Source of the DNA: JAVVVD01 sp036652795
Lineage (GTDB): Bacteria > Bacillota > Clostridia > Christensenellales > CAG-138
NCBI GenBank assembly: GCA_036652795.1
Contig: JAVVVD010000003.1
Span: forward strand, 62,001-126,000
Length of the DNA: 64,000 bases
Direction of reading: 5' to 3'
Each line of letters begins with the position of its first letter. The first letter of the stretch is position 1. Both the position numbers and the translations under genes were made by a program. Shown one piece after another: positions 44,370 to 53,008 of this stretch. The notes below the pieces were generated by a model. That model was not told the origin of the DNA and made no database searches. It saw only the letters and a program-made list of their open reading frames with translations.

Positions 44370-46844
44370 TTATTGGATCTTATTAAGTCTTTTTATGAAT
44401 TCATCCTCTGGCATCGGCCTTGCATAGTGATATCCCTGCACGATATCGCAGCTCAAAAGCCTTAGGAACTCCACATGCGCTTCATCCTCCACGCCTTCTG
44501 CCACCGTTTTGATGTTCAGTTTTTTCGCCATACCGATAATGCTCTCGATCACAACGCGCTCCCGTTCCTCATCCATGGCGTCAATGAAGAAGCTTCGGTC
44601 GAGCTTCAATTCATCGAACGGAAGGTTCTTTAGCAGTCCTAATGATGAATAGCCACGGCCAAAATCATCCATAGAAAGTGTAAATCCCGCATCGTGTAAT
44701 TCATGCAGCACCCGAACCAAAATATCCCCATAATCGAAGAAGGCGGTTTCCGTCAGTTCAATCTCAAGCAAGCAATGCGGGACATCGTATTTATCCGCCA
44801 GCACACAAAGCTCATGCACAAACGAAACATTCCCCAGATGCAGACGTGAAAAATTGATAGAAACAGCTATCGGCTCAAGCCCCGCATCTATCCATCCGCG
44901 GATGGCCTTGCACGCCTTTTCAAACATAAAAAAGTCCATCTTAATAATAAATCCATTTTTTTCAAAAAGCGGGATAAAGCTATCTGGATAAATCATCCCC
45001 AGCATTGCGGAGTTCCAGCGCACCAGCCCTTCCGCCCCGGTTATCGTTTCATTCACCAGCAAATATTTAGGCTGAAGATACAGCATGAATTCCCCATTTT
45101 CCAATGCCATGGTCTGCTGAGCCTCTATCTCTTTTTCGCGTATGGCTATGGCCCGCACCGCATTATCATACTCGCAGACCTTTGGAGCAGGTTTTTTCTT
45201 AGCAAGTCTGTGCGCGAGGTTAACCTTTTCAAACATATCCTGAACATCAGTTTCGCCCTTGGGGATCTCGTAATGCCCCATGGCATATATAAGATCATAA
45301 TTAAGGTTGCCCATGCGCGCAGCTACATCTTGTATAAAACCTTGGAAATTATTTTTTATGGCTTCGGCATTTTCCGCCGTAAACAGTATAACAAATTCAT
45401 CCGCGTTCATGCGCGCCATTATCTCACACTGTTGGTTCATCCGTTCCATCAGCACTGACACTATGGTAACGAGTAACCTATCGCCCTCCGAAAAACCATG
45501 CAGCCCATTAAACAGCTTAAACTGATCAATGTCCATCTTAATCAGTGTAAAACGGCTGTCCTCATGGCAATTGATAATTTCCTGCGCGTCAAGCTTGAAT
45601 TTTACAATGGTGCGCGCACCCGTAAGCTCATCATAATACGCCTGACGCTCCATATTGTGCTGCAAAAGCTGAATATTCTCTGTCATGCTGTTCATAGAAT
45701 CCGCCAGCACATTTATTTCATCGTTGGTATTTACATTTACCCTCACAGAAAAGTCGCCTGTACCTATTTTTACAGCCGCATCTGCCAGCGTCAAAATTGG
45801 GCGCGTTATTCTGCGGCCAAGTAAAAATGCCGCTATGCCGGAAATAAGCAGCGTAGCAGCTATGGCCAACAGCAACCTAAATATCAAATCGTACATGCCG
45901 GCATACATCTCGTCCATACGCGGGTTGATTGTCAATATCCAGTCGTTTGAAAGGCGGCTGTATGCAATAATCGTATTTTCCCCGTCTTTTTTGTAGTAGC
46001 CTAGCCCATTCTTATTTTTCATCAGCTCGTCCGCCATCTGTGAAAATCCACCGCCGTTGGCTGTAGCGAGGTTTACGCTGTTGTACCGTGTTCCAGACTT
46101 GCAATTCGGGGATACGATTATATCCAATTTTTCATTTAAAAGGCATGCGTAACCTGTTTGAAACGCACGTATGCCCGCAATATCATTAGACATATCGTTA
46201 AAGCGGTAGTAGGTTCCGACCACGCCTATAAACTCCCCGTCAATATACACCGGCAGCGAGTACGAAACTACCTGCACACTTAGGTTATCCCGCAATTTCC
46301 ATTCGTATGGGTTAGACCAGCTCCCGCTCTTTTTTTCGATCGGGCCATACCACCAGTATTTATCATCTGTTGGGGTTGGAGTATTATCGAAATACGAAAA
46401 CGGGATATAATTCTGTCTATCCGGTATTCCGTCATCATTGCCATCAACATAATATACGTCATGCGGAGAATCAGACCATTTAGGATCAAAATAAACCCAT
46501 CCTGCAATCCCGCTGGTACGCTCCCTTGCAAACTTTTCCACATGCGGCGCAAGCTGTTTTTCGTATTCCGCAAGATAGTTCCTGTCTGTTTTTAACTTGT
46601 CAAGCTCGATAGTTTCCTCCAAAAACCACCCAAGATCATCCACCTGGCTTTGGATAAGTTGCAGCTCTTGACTAAAATCCGCTGCATAATATTTGGCCAT
46701 CCACGCAAGCATTTCCTCATCAAGCTGCTGCACCATTGACGCACTTCGCCTTACGCTGACCGCACCCAACAGCAGCACGGCTATGCACGTGCAGCACATC
46801 ATTATGGTAAAAATTTTACGTGAGATTTTTTTCACTGTGTACAT
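44370..46844 (-). CDS. Membrane sensor c-di-GMP phosphodiesterase (Cache, HAMP, degenerate GGDEF, EAL)
   Basis: An 824-residue protein. Two helices (about 13-32 and 322-342) flank an extracellular Cache-type sensor of about 285 residues. A HAMP domain follows (343-395), then a GGDEF domain (405-560) with MNADEF at 479-484 in place of GGDEF, so cyclase activity is probably lost. The EAL domain (585-820) keeps the Gln of QPKY, EGLVRW, VSINFS, LEIELTE, MDDFGRGYSSL, ELKLDRSF, AEGVE and VQGYHY. This predicts an active phosphodiesterase controlled by an external ligand. The EAL triad reads EGL, a common active variant. Confidence 0.9.
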   Translation of the reverse strand: MYTVKKISRKIFTIMMCCTCIAVLLLGAVSVRRSASMVQQLDEEMLAWMAKYYAADFSQELQLIQSQVDDLGWFLEETIELDKLKTDRNYLAEYEKQLAPHVEKFARERTSGIAGWVYFDPKWSDSPHDVYYVDGNDDGIPDRQNYIPFSYFDNTPTPTDDKYWWYGPIEKKSGSWSNPYEWKLRDNLSVQVVSYSLPVYIDGEFIGVVGTYYRFNDMSNDIAGIRAFQTGYACLLNEKLDIIVSPNCKSGTRYNSVNLATANGGGFSQMADELMKNKNGLGYYKKDGENTIIAYSRLSNDWILTINPRMDEMYAGMYDLIFRLLLAIAATLLISGIAAFLLGRRITRPILTLADAAVKIGTGDFSVRVNVNTNDEINVLADSMNSMTENIQLLQHNMERQAYYDELTGARTIVKFKLDAQEIINCHEDSRFTLIKMDIDQFKLFNGLHGFSEGDRLLVTIVSVLMERMNQQCEIMARMNADEFVILFTAENAEAIKNNFQGFIQDVAARMGNLNYDLIYAMGHYEIPKGETDVQDMFEKVNLAHRLAKKKPAPKVCEYDNAVRAIAIREKEIEAQQTMALENGEFMLYLQPKYLLVNETITGAEGLVRWNSAMLGMIYPDSFIPLFEKNGFIIKMDFFMFEKACKAIRGWIDAGLEPIAVSINFSRLHLGNVSFVHELCVLADKYDVPHCLLEIELTETAFFDYGDILVRVLHELHDAGFTLSMDDFGRGYSSLGLLKNLPFDELKLDRSFFIDAMDEERERVVIESIIGMAKKLNIKTVAEGVEDEAHVEFLRLLSCDIVQGYHYARPMPEDEFIKRLNKIQ

Positions 46845-47539
46845 CCCTTTTAGTATTGCATATCATTATGTCTTTTTATTTTCACACGAAAGCACACTCA
46901 TTATATACATGTATATTGTAAATATCCTTTTACAGTATATCGCATTACCGACACAAATAAAAGCATATATTTCCACAAAACATGCGCATATGATGTTGGC
47001 AGCCGCCTGCTAAGTCAACGAATGCGGCCAATAACGATATATTTACCCATGCGCAGTTCCATGCCAATCCAATAGAGCATCAGCAATACAATGCCAACAC
47101 CGATTGGGGCTAAATCTATCAACAGCGTGCAAGCGCATATTGGCGTCGTGTTATGCGCCACGGATATCTCGAATCAACTATTGTAATTAATAATCAGGAT
47201 TATGTTGCAATATCAGATGATGAGGCTAGAAATAGTGAAAACCGATTAAGTACATATAAAAAGCATAAACTTTATTCTTCTAAACGGAGTCCGGCGGAAA
47301 CCGTACCAACCAAGGCCGTTTAGAAAGGGGATAAATTTTTTGCACAATGATGCTGTAGCCGCACCGGAGGGCTTGCCAATGATTGGGCGGAGCACCGGGA
47401 CTGCCACCACATGGGATCAGCAAAGCCGGATGTGACCGATGCGCGCATACTGAAATACAATCGTCCACGCCGAAAGCATGAGCAATTAAGCATTTGGGTT
47501 TAGGTACATCCATTAATATCATCTGGGATGATTAAATAA
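46845..47539. other. Orphan region with no convincing gene
   Basis: About 700 nt between the EAL gene and the tRNA terminator. The first 170 nt are A/T-rich and probably hold the EAL promoter. Two weak open frames overlap. On the minus strand 47015-47161 (GTG start) would encode 48 residues with one hydrophobic helix, IGVGIVLLMLYWIGMEL. On the plus strand 47153-47323 would encode about 56 polar residues including INNQDYVAISDDEARNSENR. Neither has a good ribosome binding site. From 47280 on, composition resembles decayed coding sequence. It could be the relic of a lost gene or insertion. Confidence 0.35.
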
Positions 47540-47570
47540 GATAAAACCGCCCATTATGGGCGGTTTTATC
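47540..47570 (-). terminator. Terminator of the tRNA cluster
   Basis: GATAAAACCGCCCA pairs perfectly with TGGGCGGTTTTATC around TTA, 6 nt after the tRNA-Gly CCA end. The A/T-rich stem base gives a U tract on the minus strand. Confidence 0.88.
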
Positions 47571-47575
47571 TGTCA

Positions 47576-47649
47576 TGGAGCGGGTAATGGGACTCGAACC
47601 CACTATCTCAGCTTGGAAGGCTAATGTGTTACCATTACACTATACCCGC
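47576..47649 (-). tRNA. tRNA-Gly (TCC)
   Basis: Minus-strand cloverleaf with acceptor GCGGGTA/TACCCGC, anticodon loop CTTCCAA (anticodon TCC), T loop TTCGAGT, and encoded CCA. Last tRNA of a six-gene cluster. Confidence 0.93.
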
Positions 47650-47673
47650 ATACCGAGCCGCTGCGCATCATGT

Positions 47674-47758
47674 TGGTGCGGGCGAAGAGACTCGAACTCA
47701 TATGCCTGTTGGCACCGGAACCTAAATCCGGCGCGTCTGCCAATTCCGCCACGCCCGC
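47674..47758 (-). tRNA. tRNA-Leu (TAG)
   Basis: 85-nt class II tRNA with a long variable arm (TGCCAACAGGCA). Acceptor GCGGGCG/CGCCCGC, anticodon loop TTTAGGT (TAG), CCA encoded. Confidence 0.93.
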
Positions 47759-47775
47759 ATAAATAAAGTAAAAAC

Positions 47776-47851
47776 TGGTGACCCGTCGGAGATTCGAACT
47801 CCGGACCCTTTGATTAAAAGTCAAATGCTCTACCGACTGAGCTAACGGGTC
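47776..47851 (-). tRNA. tRNA-Lys (TTT)
   Basis: Acceptor GACCCGT/ACGGGTC, anticodon loop CTTTTAA (TTT), T loop TTCGAAT, CCA encoded. It complements the CTT lysine tRNA at 134. Confidence 0.94.
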
Positions 47852-47889
47852 AAATATTCCGAAAAAATCGGATTCTCTCTACAGAGAGT

Positions 47890-47964
47890 TGGCTGGGGTG
47901 GCAGGATTTGAACCTACGTTGCGGGAGTCAAAGTCCCGTGCCTTAACCGCTTGGCTACACCCCA
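47890..47964 (-). tRNA. tRNA-Gln (TTG)
   Basis: Acceptor TGGGGTG/CACCCCA, anticodon loop CTTTGAC (TTG), T loop TTCAAAT, discriminator G and encoded CCA. The T1-A72 pair is typical of glutamine tRNA. Confidence 0.93.
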
Positions 47965-47993
47965 ACGGCTTATTGGTTCGTGGGGGCAAAAAA

Positions 47994-48071
47994 TGGGGTG
48001 GGTGATGGGATTTGAACCCACGACTTCCAGAGCCACAATCTGGCGCTCTATCCAGCTGAACTACACCCACC
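47994..48071 (-). tRNA. tRNA-His (GTG)
   Basis: Acceptor GTGGGTG/CACCCAC with an extra G at -1 opposite C73, the histidine identity element. Anticodon loop TTGTGGC (GTG), CCA encoded. Confidence 0.93.
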
Positions 48072-48076
48072 ACGTA

Positions 48077-48153
48077 TGGCGCGCCTGCAGGGATTCGAAC
48101 CCAAGACCTACGGCTTAGAAGGCCGTTGCTCTATCCTGCTGAGCTACAGGCGC
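48077..48153 (-). tRNA. tRNA-Arg (TCT)
   Basis: Acceptor GCGCCTG/CAGGCGC, anticodon loop CTTCTAA (TCT), T loop TTCGAAT, CCA encoded. First tRNA of the cluster, directly behind its promoter. Confidence 0.93.
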
Positions 48154-48224
48154 ACGCTCCGTATGTCCTTTCCGCTTTTCCTGCGGTACTGATGCAAGCG
48201 AGCTGCATCCGCCGACATCTGTAT

Positions 48225-48253
48225 ATTCTAACAGAAACACTCTACACTGTCAA
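48225..48253 (-). promoter_or_regulatory. Promoter of the tRNA cluster
   Basis: On the minus strand a perfect TTGACA (48248-48253), a 17-bp spacer and TAGAAT (48225-48230) lie about 70 nt ahead of tRNA-Arg. A short GATGCAGCTCGC hairpin follows in the leader. Confidence 0.8.
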
Positions 48254-48349
48254 TAAACGCTCATAAAGTTTTTATTTTCCATCCACACTATAATATCGCA
48301 TGATATATGGCTCGTCTACAACGACATCTGCGGTAGGAAAGGATAAGCA

Positions 48350-49063
48350 ATGTTCATTCTGTTTCTTAGGGCAATAATACTATATCTGCTTGTATTTTGT
48401 ATAATCAGGCTTACGGGAAAGCGCCAGATAAGCGATCTACAGCCGTTTGACCTTATCGTCACTCTGTTAATAGCGGATCTGGCCTCAGAGCCGGCCGCCA
48501 ATACAGGTATACCGCTTATGTATGGCATAGTGCCTATCCTCGCGCTGTTTCTAGTTCAACAGCTTATGGCGTTCATGTCGCTCAAAAGTCAAAAGCTGCG
48601 CTCAATCATCTGTGGTGAGCCAATGGTTGTAATAAGCCGCGGGGTGGTGGTGGAGCATGCGCTTCGCGTATCCCGCTACACGCTTGGCGATCTGATGGAG
48701 CAGCTCCGCGGTAAGGATGTTTTTGAATTAAGCTATGTTGAATTTGCCGTGCTCGAAACCAATGGAGATCTATCCGTGCTGCTAAAGGGAGAAAAACAAA
48801 CGCCTAGCTATTCTGCGCTGCGCATACCGGCACCAACTGCCGAGCCGCCGTACCTGCTGGTGCAGGATGGAAAAATTCAGCACACATCTATGCTGCAATG
48901 CGGCAAAAGCGAAAAATGGTTAACGGATCAGCTAGCGCGTTGCAGCGTATCATACAGCGCAGTGCTGTTTGCATTTTTATCTATCGATGGTACTCTGCAT
49001 GTACAGACTATGCAAAAAGCAGGCGGCAAGGTACATCACCTTGCCATTAAGGAGGGTGCATGA
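48350..49063 (+). CDS. DUF421 membrane protein (YetF family)
   Basis: A 237-residue protein: three N-terminal helices (about 5-75), with the family stretch RLTGKRQISDLQPFDLIVTL, then the cytoplasmic YetF-type domain LRGKDVFELSYVEFAVLETN. The family function is unknown. GGAAAGGA precedes the ATG. It overlaps the DUF4363 gene by ATGA. Confidence 0.88.
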   Translation: MFILFLRAIILYLLVFCIIRLTGKRQISDLQPFDLIVTLLIADLASEPAANTGIPLMYGIVPILALFLVQQLMAFMSLKSQKLRSIICGEPMVVISRGVVVEHALRVSRYTLGDLMEQLRGKDVFELSYVEFAVLETNGDLSVLLKGEKQTPSYSALRIPAPTAEPPYLLVQDGKIQHTSMLQCGKSEKWLTDQLARCSVSYSAVLFAFLSIDGTLHVQTMQKAGGKVHHLAIKEGA

Positions 49064-49464
49064 AGCGGTCTTCACACTTTGCGGTGGCAAATATCATAGG
49101 CACTGTTATAGCCATAGTGTTGCTGCTTTTGCTATTTATATTTCCCGGGCATTATTTGCAAAAAATGACGCAGGAGCTTGACGCCACCGCCGAGGACACC
49201 ACGGAGGCTGTGTTATCGGGCGATTGGCAGAGAGCGCGCCGCGATACCCTTGCTATGCGCGAACGCTTTGATCGTTCCAAGCAGCCCATAAAGCTATTTT
49301 TAAATCACGAGGATATTGATGAGCTTGAAGCACATATATATTCTGCGGTTTTATTGGCACAGGTTGAGGAGGGTGCTAACCTTTTGGATAATGTTGAGCA
49401 TATCCGCAATGCCGTAGCGTATCTTGAGGGAATAGAAACGTTCAACATTTTTAATCTGTTTTAA
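49060..49464 (+). CDS. DUF4363 protein
   Basis: A 134-residue protein with one N-terminal membrane helix (about 8-28) and a helical extracellular part (LSGDWQRARRDTLAMRERFD, LLAQVEEGANLLDNVEHIRN). DUF4363 is regularly paired with DUF421 in Clostridia; the function of the pair is not known. Confidence 0.82.
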   Translation: MKRSSHFAVANIIGTVIAIVLLLLLFIFPGHYLQKMTQELDATAEDTTEAVLSGDWQRARRDTLAMRERFDRSKQPIKLFLNHEDIDELEAHIYSAVLLAQVEEGANLLDNVEHIRNAVAYLEGIETFNIFNLF

Positions 49465-49470
49465 TAAAAT

Positions 49471-49502
49471 ATCTGTGGGTGACCATACAGCCACCCACAG
49501 AT
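49471..49502. terminator. Bidirectional terminator between DUF4363 and valS
   Basis: ATCTGTGGGTG pairs perfectly with CACCCACAGAT across a 10-nt loop, between convergent genes. Confidence 0.78.
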
Positions 49503-49512
49503 CAAATTATGT

Positions 49513-52161
49513 TTATCTGCTTTTTAATTCCTCAAATCTGATTTCCAGCTTTGCAAGCATATCTTTTGCATTAGCAAGCTTGATATGCTCCTCCTCAATC
49601 ACATTGGCAGGCGCTTTGCTTACAAAGCCCGGATTATTAAGTTTTCCTTCAGCCCTTGCTATCTCAGCGCGCATCCGTTCAATCTCCTTATCCGTACGTT
49701 CTACTTCCTTTGCCATATCGATAAGCTGATCCATAGGAATAAACGCCTCCGCATAGCGGCAAACAACATTCACCGCATCCTTGGCAATACCTGTTTTGTC
49801 CGTCTGCACATTGAGCGTGCTTCCGCCCGCAAGCTTCATTATATAGGCTGAGGCTGCTTCGCACCCGGCAATGTTTGCCTTTTCCGTTACAACGGTTATA
49901 GCTGCACGTTTGGCGGGTGGAACATTCATTTCAGCACGCACATTGCGGATTGATCTGATTAGCTCCATTATGCCCTCCATCGCATACGTCTCCTGCGGGA
50001 ATTCCATCCTGGAATCGTATTGTGGCCAGTCTGCGCGCATTATCGTTTCGCCGCTGCCCGGCAGATTCTGATAGAGCTCCTCCGTAATAAAAGGCATGAA
50101 TGGATGCAGCAGCTTCATAGAATCCGACAATACTCTCACCAGTATAGCGCGCACATTTAACTTTTGCTCCTCATTATCGCCATTTAAGCGCGGCTTCGCC
50201 ATCTCAATATACCAATCGCAAAATTCCGTCCAGATGAAATCATATACCTTTTGCGCGGCAAGGTTAAGATCAAAGGAATCGATATTCACCGTAACTTCTT
50301 TAACGATTGTGTTTAGCCTATGTAGCACCCATTTATCCGCAATATCAAGGATGTTCATTTCAATGTGCGGCATACCGCCTTGCACAAAAGCATCGTCAAT
50401 GTTCATCAGCACAAAGCGTGCGGCATTATATACCTTGTTACAGAAGTTGCGTGCGGATTCCACCTTTTTTATCTGGAAACGCATGTCGTTGCCCGCGCTG
50501 TTGCCTGTTATCAACGAAAAGCGCAGCGGATCTGCGCCGTATTCCGATATGATCTCCAGCGGATCGATACCATTGCCTAGGGATTTGCTCATCTTGCGGC
50601 CCTGTTCATCACGAACGATACCATGCACATACACAGTATCGAATGGGCGTTGATTTTGCACCTCAAGCCCGAACACTATCATCCTGGCTATCCAAAAGAA
50701 AATTATATCGTATCCCGTCACAAGCGTGCTGGTTGGGTAGAAGTATTTAAGCTCCTCCGTTTCTTGCGGCCAGCCCAGCGTTGAGAACGGCCACATACCT
50801 GATGAAAACCAGGTGTCCAGCACATCCTCGTCCCGCCGCACCGGCGCGCCGCATTTTGAGCACTTATCCGGCGCCTCCGCTTGCACCATTGTGTGCCCAC
50901 AAGCATCGCAATAGTAGGCGGGTATACGATGACCCCACCAAAGCTGGCGGGAAATACACCAATCGCGGATGTTCTCCATCCAGTTATAATATGTCTTCTC
51001 AAAGCGCTCGGGCACAAACTTGATCTCACCGCTGCGCACTTTTTCTATCGCGGGCTTAGCCAAGGGCTTCATGGATACAAACCACTGTTTTGATATAAGC
51101 GGTTCCACCGTGCTATGGCAGCGATAGCAGGTTCCAACGTTGTGCGTATACGGCTCCACCTTCACAAGCGCGCCAAACTCCTCTAGCTCCTTTACAAACA
51201 CCTTGCGGCATTCAAAGCGATCCAGCCCCGCATACTTTCCACCCAGCTCGTTTATATTTCCATCGTCGGTGAATACTCGTATGCTTGGAAGGCCGCACCT
51301 TGCGCCAACCTCAAAATCGTTTGGATCGTGCGCCGGTGTTATCTTCACCGCACCCGTGCCGAATTCCATCTCAACATATTCGTCTGCCACTATGGGTATC
51401 TCGCGCCCCAGCACCGGGATTATCACTGTTTTGCCTATCAATGCAGCATATCGTGGATCGTTGGGGTTCACCGCAACACCCGTATCGCCCAGTATTGTCT
51501 CCGGCCTTGTGGTGGCGCAGGTGATGCTATAGCTCTTATCCGGCGCGTCATATCGCACATGCCACAGGAAACTGGATTGCTCCTCGTACTCCACCTCCGC
51601 ATCCGATAATGCGGTCTTGCACACTGGACACCAGTTGATTATCCTGTCGCCCCTATAGATTAGCCCCTTGTTATACAGCTCAATAAACACCTTTGTAACA
51701 GCCTTGTTGCAGCCCTCATCCATTGTAAAGCGTTCTCTCGCCCAATCGCAGGATGAACCAAGTTTCTTTAACTGTGAAACTATTGTTCCGCCGTACTCCT
51801 TTTTCCACTCCCATGCGCGCTGCAAAAACGCCTCGCGGCCGATATCAAGCTTATGGACACCTTCTTTTGCCATCTGCTCCACAATTTTTACCTCGGTGGC
51901 AATGGAAGCATGATCCGTACCCGGCAGCCAAAGCGCCTCATAGCCAGCCATACGTTTGTAGCGTATCAGCACATCCTGAAGCGTTTCGTCTAGCGCATGT
52001 CCCATGTGCAGTCTGCCTGTTATATTGGGTGGCGGAATAACGATGCAGTATGGCGGTTTATCGGGGTTAGGTTCCGCATGGAAATATCCGGACTGTTCCC
52101 ATTTTTCGTACAAACGGTTTTCCACATCGCTATGGTCATAGGTTTTTGGCATTTCTTTCAT
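49513..52161 (-). CDS. valS: Valyl-tRNA synthetase
   Basis: An 882-residue class I synthetase. PPNITGRLHMGHALDETLQD holds the HIGH-type motif; KMSKS is in GRKMSKSLGNGIDPLEI. The editing domain includes TTRPETILGDTGVAVNP, and a C-terminal coiled-coil arm is present (VERTDKEIERMRAEIARAEG). AGGAGG lies 9 nt before ATG 52161. The gene is preceded by a valine T-box leader. Confidence 0.96.
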   Translation of the reverse strand: MKEMPKTYDHSDVENRLYEKWEQSGYFHAEPNPDKPPYCIVIPPPNITGRLHMGHALDETLQDVLIRYKRMAGYEALWLPGTDHASIATEVKIVEQMAKEGVHKLDIGREAFLQRAWEWKKEYGGTIVSQLKKLGSSCDWARERFTMDEGCNKAVTKVFIELYNKGLIYRGDRIINWCPVCKTALSDAEVEYEEQSSFLWHVRYDAPDKSYSITCATTRPETILGDTGVAVNPNDPRYAALIGKTVIIPVLGREIPIVADEYVEMEFGTGAVKITPAHDPNDFEVGARCGLPSIRVFTDDGNINELGGKYAGLDRFECRKVFVKELEEFGALVKVEPYTHNVGTCYRCHSTVEPLISKQWFVSMKPLAKPAIEKVRSGEIKFVPERFEKTYYNWMENIRDWCISRQLWWGHRIPAYYCDACGHTMVQAEAPDKCSKCGAPVRRDEDVLDTWFSSGMWPFSTLGWPQETEELKYFYPTSTLVTGYDIIFFWIARMIVFGLEVQNQRPFDTVYVHGIVRDEQGRKMSKSLGNGIDPLEIISEYGADPLRFSLITGNSAGNDMRFQIKKVESARNFCNKVYNAARFVLMNIDDAFVQGGMPHIEMNILDIADKWVLHRLNTIVKEVTVNIDSFDLNLAAQKVYDFIWTEFCDWYIEMAKPRLNGDNEEQKLNVRAILVRVLSDSMKLLHPFMPFITEELYQNLPGSGETIMRADWPQYDSRMEFPQETYAMEGIMELIRSIRNVRAEMNVPPAKRAAITVVTEKANIAGCEAASAYIMKLAGGSTLNVQTDKTGIAKDAVNVVCRYAEAFIPMDQLIDMAKEVERTDKEIERMRAEIARAEGKLNNPGFVSKAPANVIEEEHIKLANAKDMLAKLEIRFEELKSR

Positions 52162-52187
52162 TGTGTTGAGCCTCCTGTAATTTGGAA

Positions 52188-52448
52188 ATAAAAAAAAGCC
52201 CCTTCATCCTCAAAGGACGAAGAAGCTCGCGATACCACCTTTGTTGGGCGCAAAACGGTCATACGCCCCACCTCAAACGCCATAACGCTGCGTATGCGTT
52301 TGGAGCTAAAATATGTTCTGTTCGCTCCAAAGGCTCAAAAGCGACATTCGGCTTGCCCGTATACCAGCCATCCTCTCAGCCTATGGAATGGTCTCTCTTA
52401 TGGCGGGGCGCAGCGTACTCTTCTTTTTCAACGCCTATATACTCACTT
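52188..52448 (-). promoter_or_regulatory. T-box leader of valS (valine)
   Basis: On the minus strand the T-box sequence AAAGGTGGTATCGCG (52228-52242) is followed by an intrinsic terminator, GCTTCTTCGTCC paired with GGATGAAGGGGC, then eight or more T (52188-52226). Stem I carries AGAG and AGAGAGACC features and a probable specifier GAATGTCGC, with GTC (valine) at 52343-52345. Uncharged tRNA-Val should favour antitermination. Confidence 0.92.
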
Positions 52449-52454
52449 TGACAC

Positions 52455-52483
52455 AGTTTACTAATAATATTCCGGCTTGTCAA
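52455..52483 (-). promoter_or_regulatory. valS promoter
   Basis: On the minus strand TTGACA (52478-52483), a 17-bp spacer and TAAACT (52455-52460). The start would be near 52448, just before T-box stem I. Confidence 0.78.
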
Positions 52484-52575
52484 GGGATTTTACCGTTATG
52501 CCAACCCAAACCAATTAGTTATAGCTGCGGCACGCGCATATTATGAACGCGCCGCACATAAACGCCGTAAATATT

Positions 52576-52893
52576 TTATTTGAATACTACTATTTTACCC
52601 AGCACAGGCACTTCTTTGGCCTGTCCGTGGCATGCCGCAACTATGCCGATTATCATGAATACCAACATCGCTATCCACAACGCAGTGCCTACAAACCAGA
52701 GTATGCAGCTTAATATTGAAGATGCTACACACATAACAAACAGCCAAAAGCCCTGATTGCAGTAGAATTTAGAAAATGGTGAATCCTTCGCGGCAACAAG
52801 AGGCAACCAGAAAAGGCCTGGGACGTTTGCCAAAGCCGCTATGGCTTTGTTTTTTTCGATATCCTCAGGAGCAAAGTTAACGTTGGTTTCCAT
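52576..52893 (-). CDS. DUF4870-like small membrane protein
   Basis: A 105-residue protein with three hydrophobic stretches (near 20-32, 45-62 and 65-86) and a conserved FSKFYCNQGFWLFV block like that of DUF4870/Tic20-related proteins. Function unknown. ATG 52893 is preferred because GGAGG lies 9 nt upstream; ATG 52899 is too close. Confidence 0.65.
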   Translation of the reverse strand: METNVNFAPEDIEKNKAIAALANVPGLFWLPLVAAKDSPFSKFYCNQGFWLFVMCVASSILSCILWFVGTALWIAMLVFMIIGIVAACHGQAKEVPVLGKIVVFK

Positions 52894-53008
52894 TTTCATT
52901 ACCCTCCGCCTATTTTATATTATTATATTTAAGCCAGCACGATTATATCATATGTTTCATTTATTTCCCATAAATAATTGAACGACGATGATTGACATAT
53001 CGTGCCGC

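Noticed and set aside
47280..47522. 80-residue open frame on the minus strand
   Set aside because: Proline- and cysteine-rich with no domain, no ribosome binding site and unusual composition; treated as part of the orphan region.
47576..48153. CRISPR array or other repeat array
   Set aside because: The regular spacing of T-arm-like segments is explained by six complete, different tRNAs.
52527..52555. Terminator after the DUF4870 gene
   Set aside because: A bulged GCGGC stem is present but no T tract follows on the minus strand; too weak to call.
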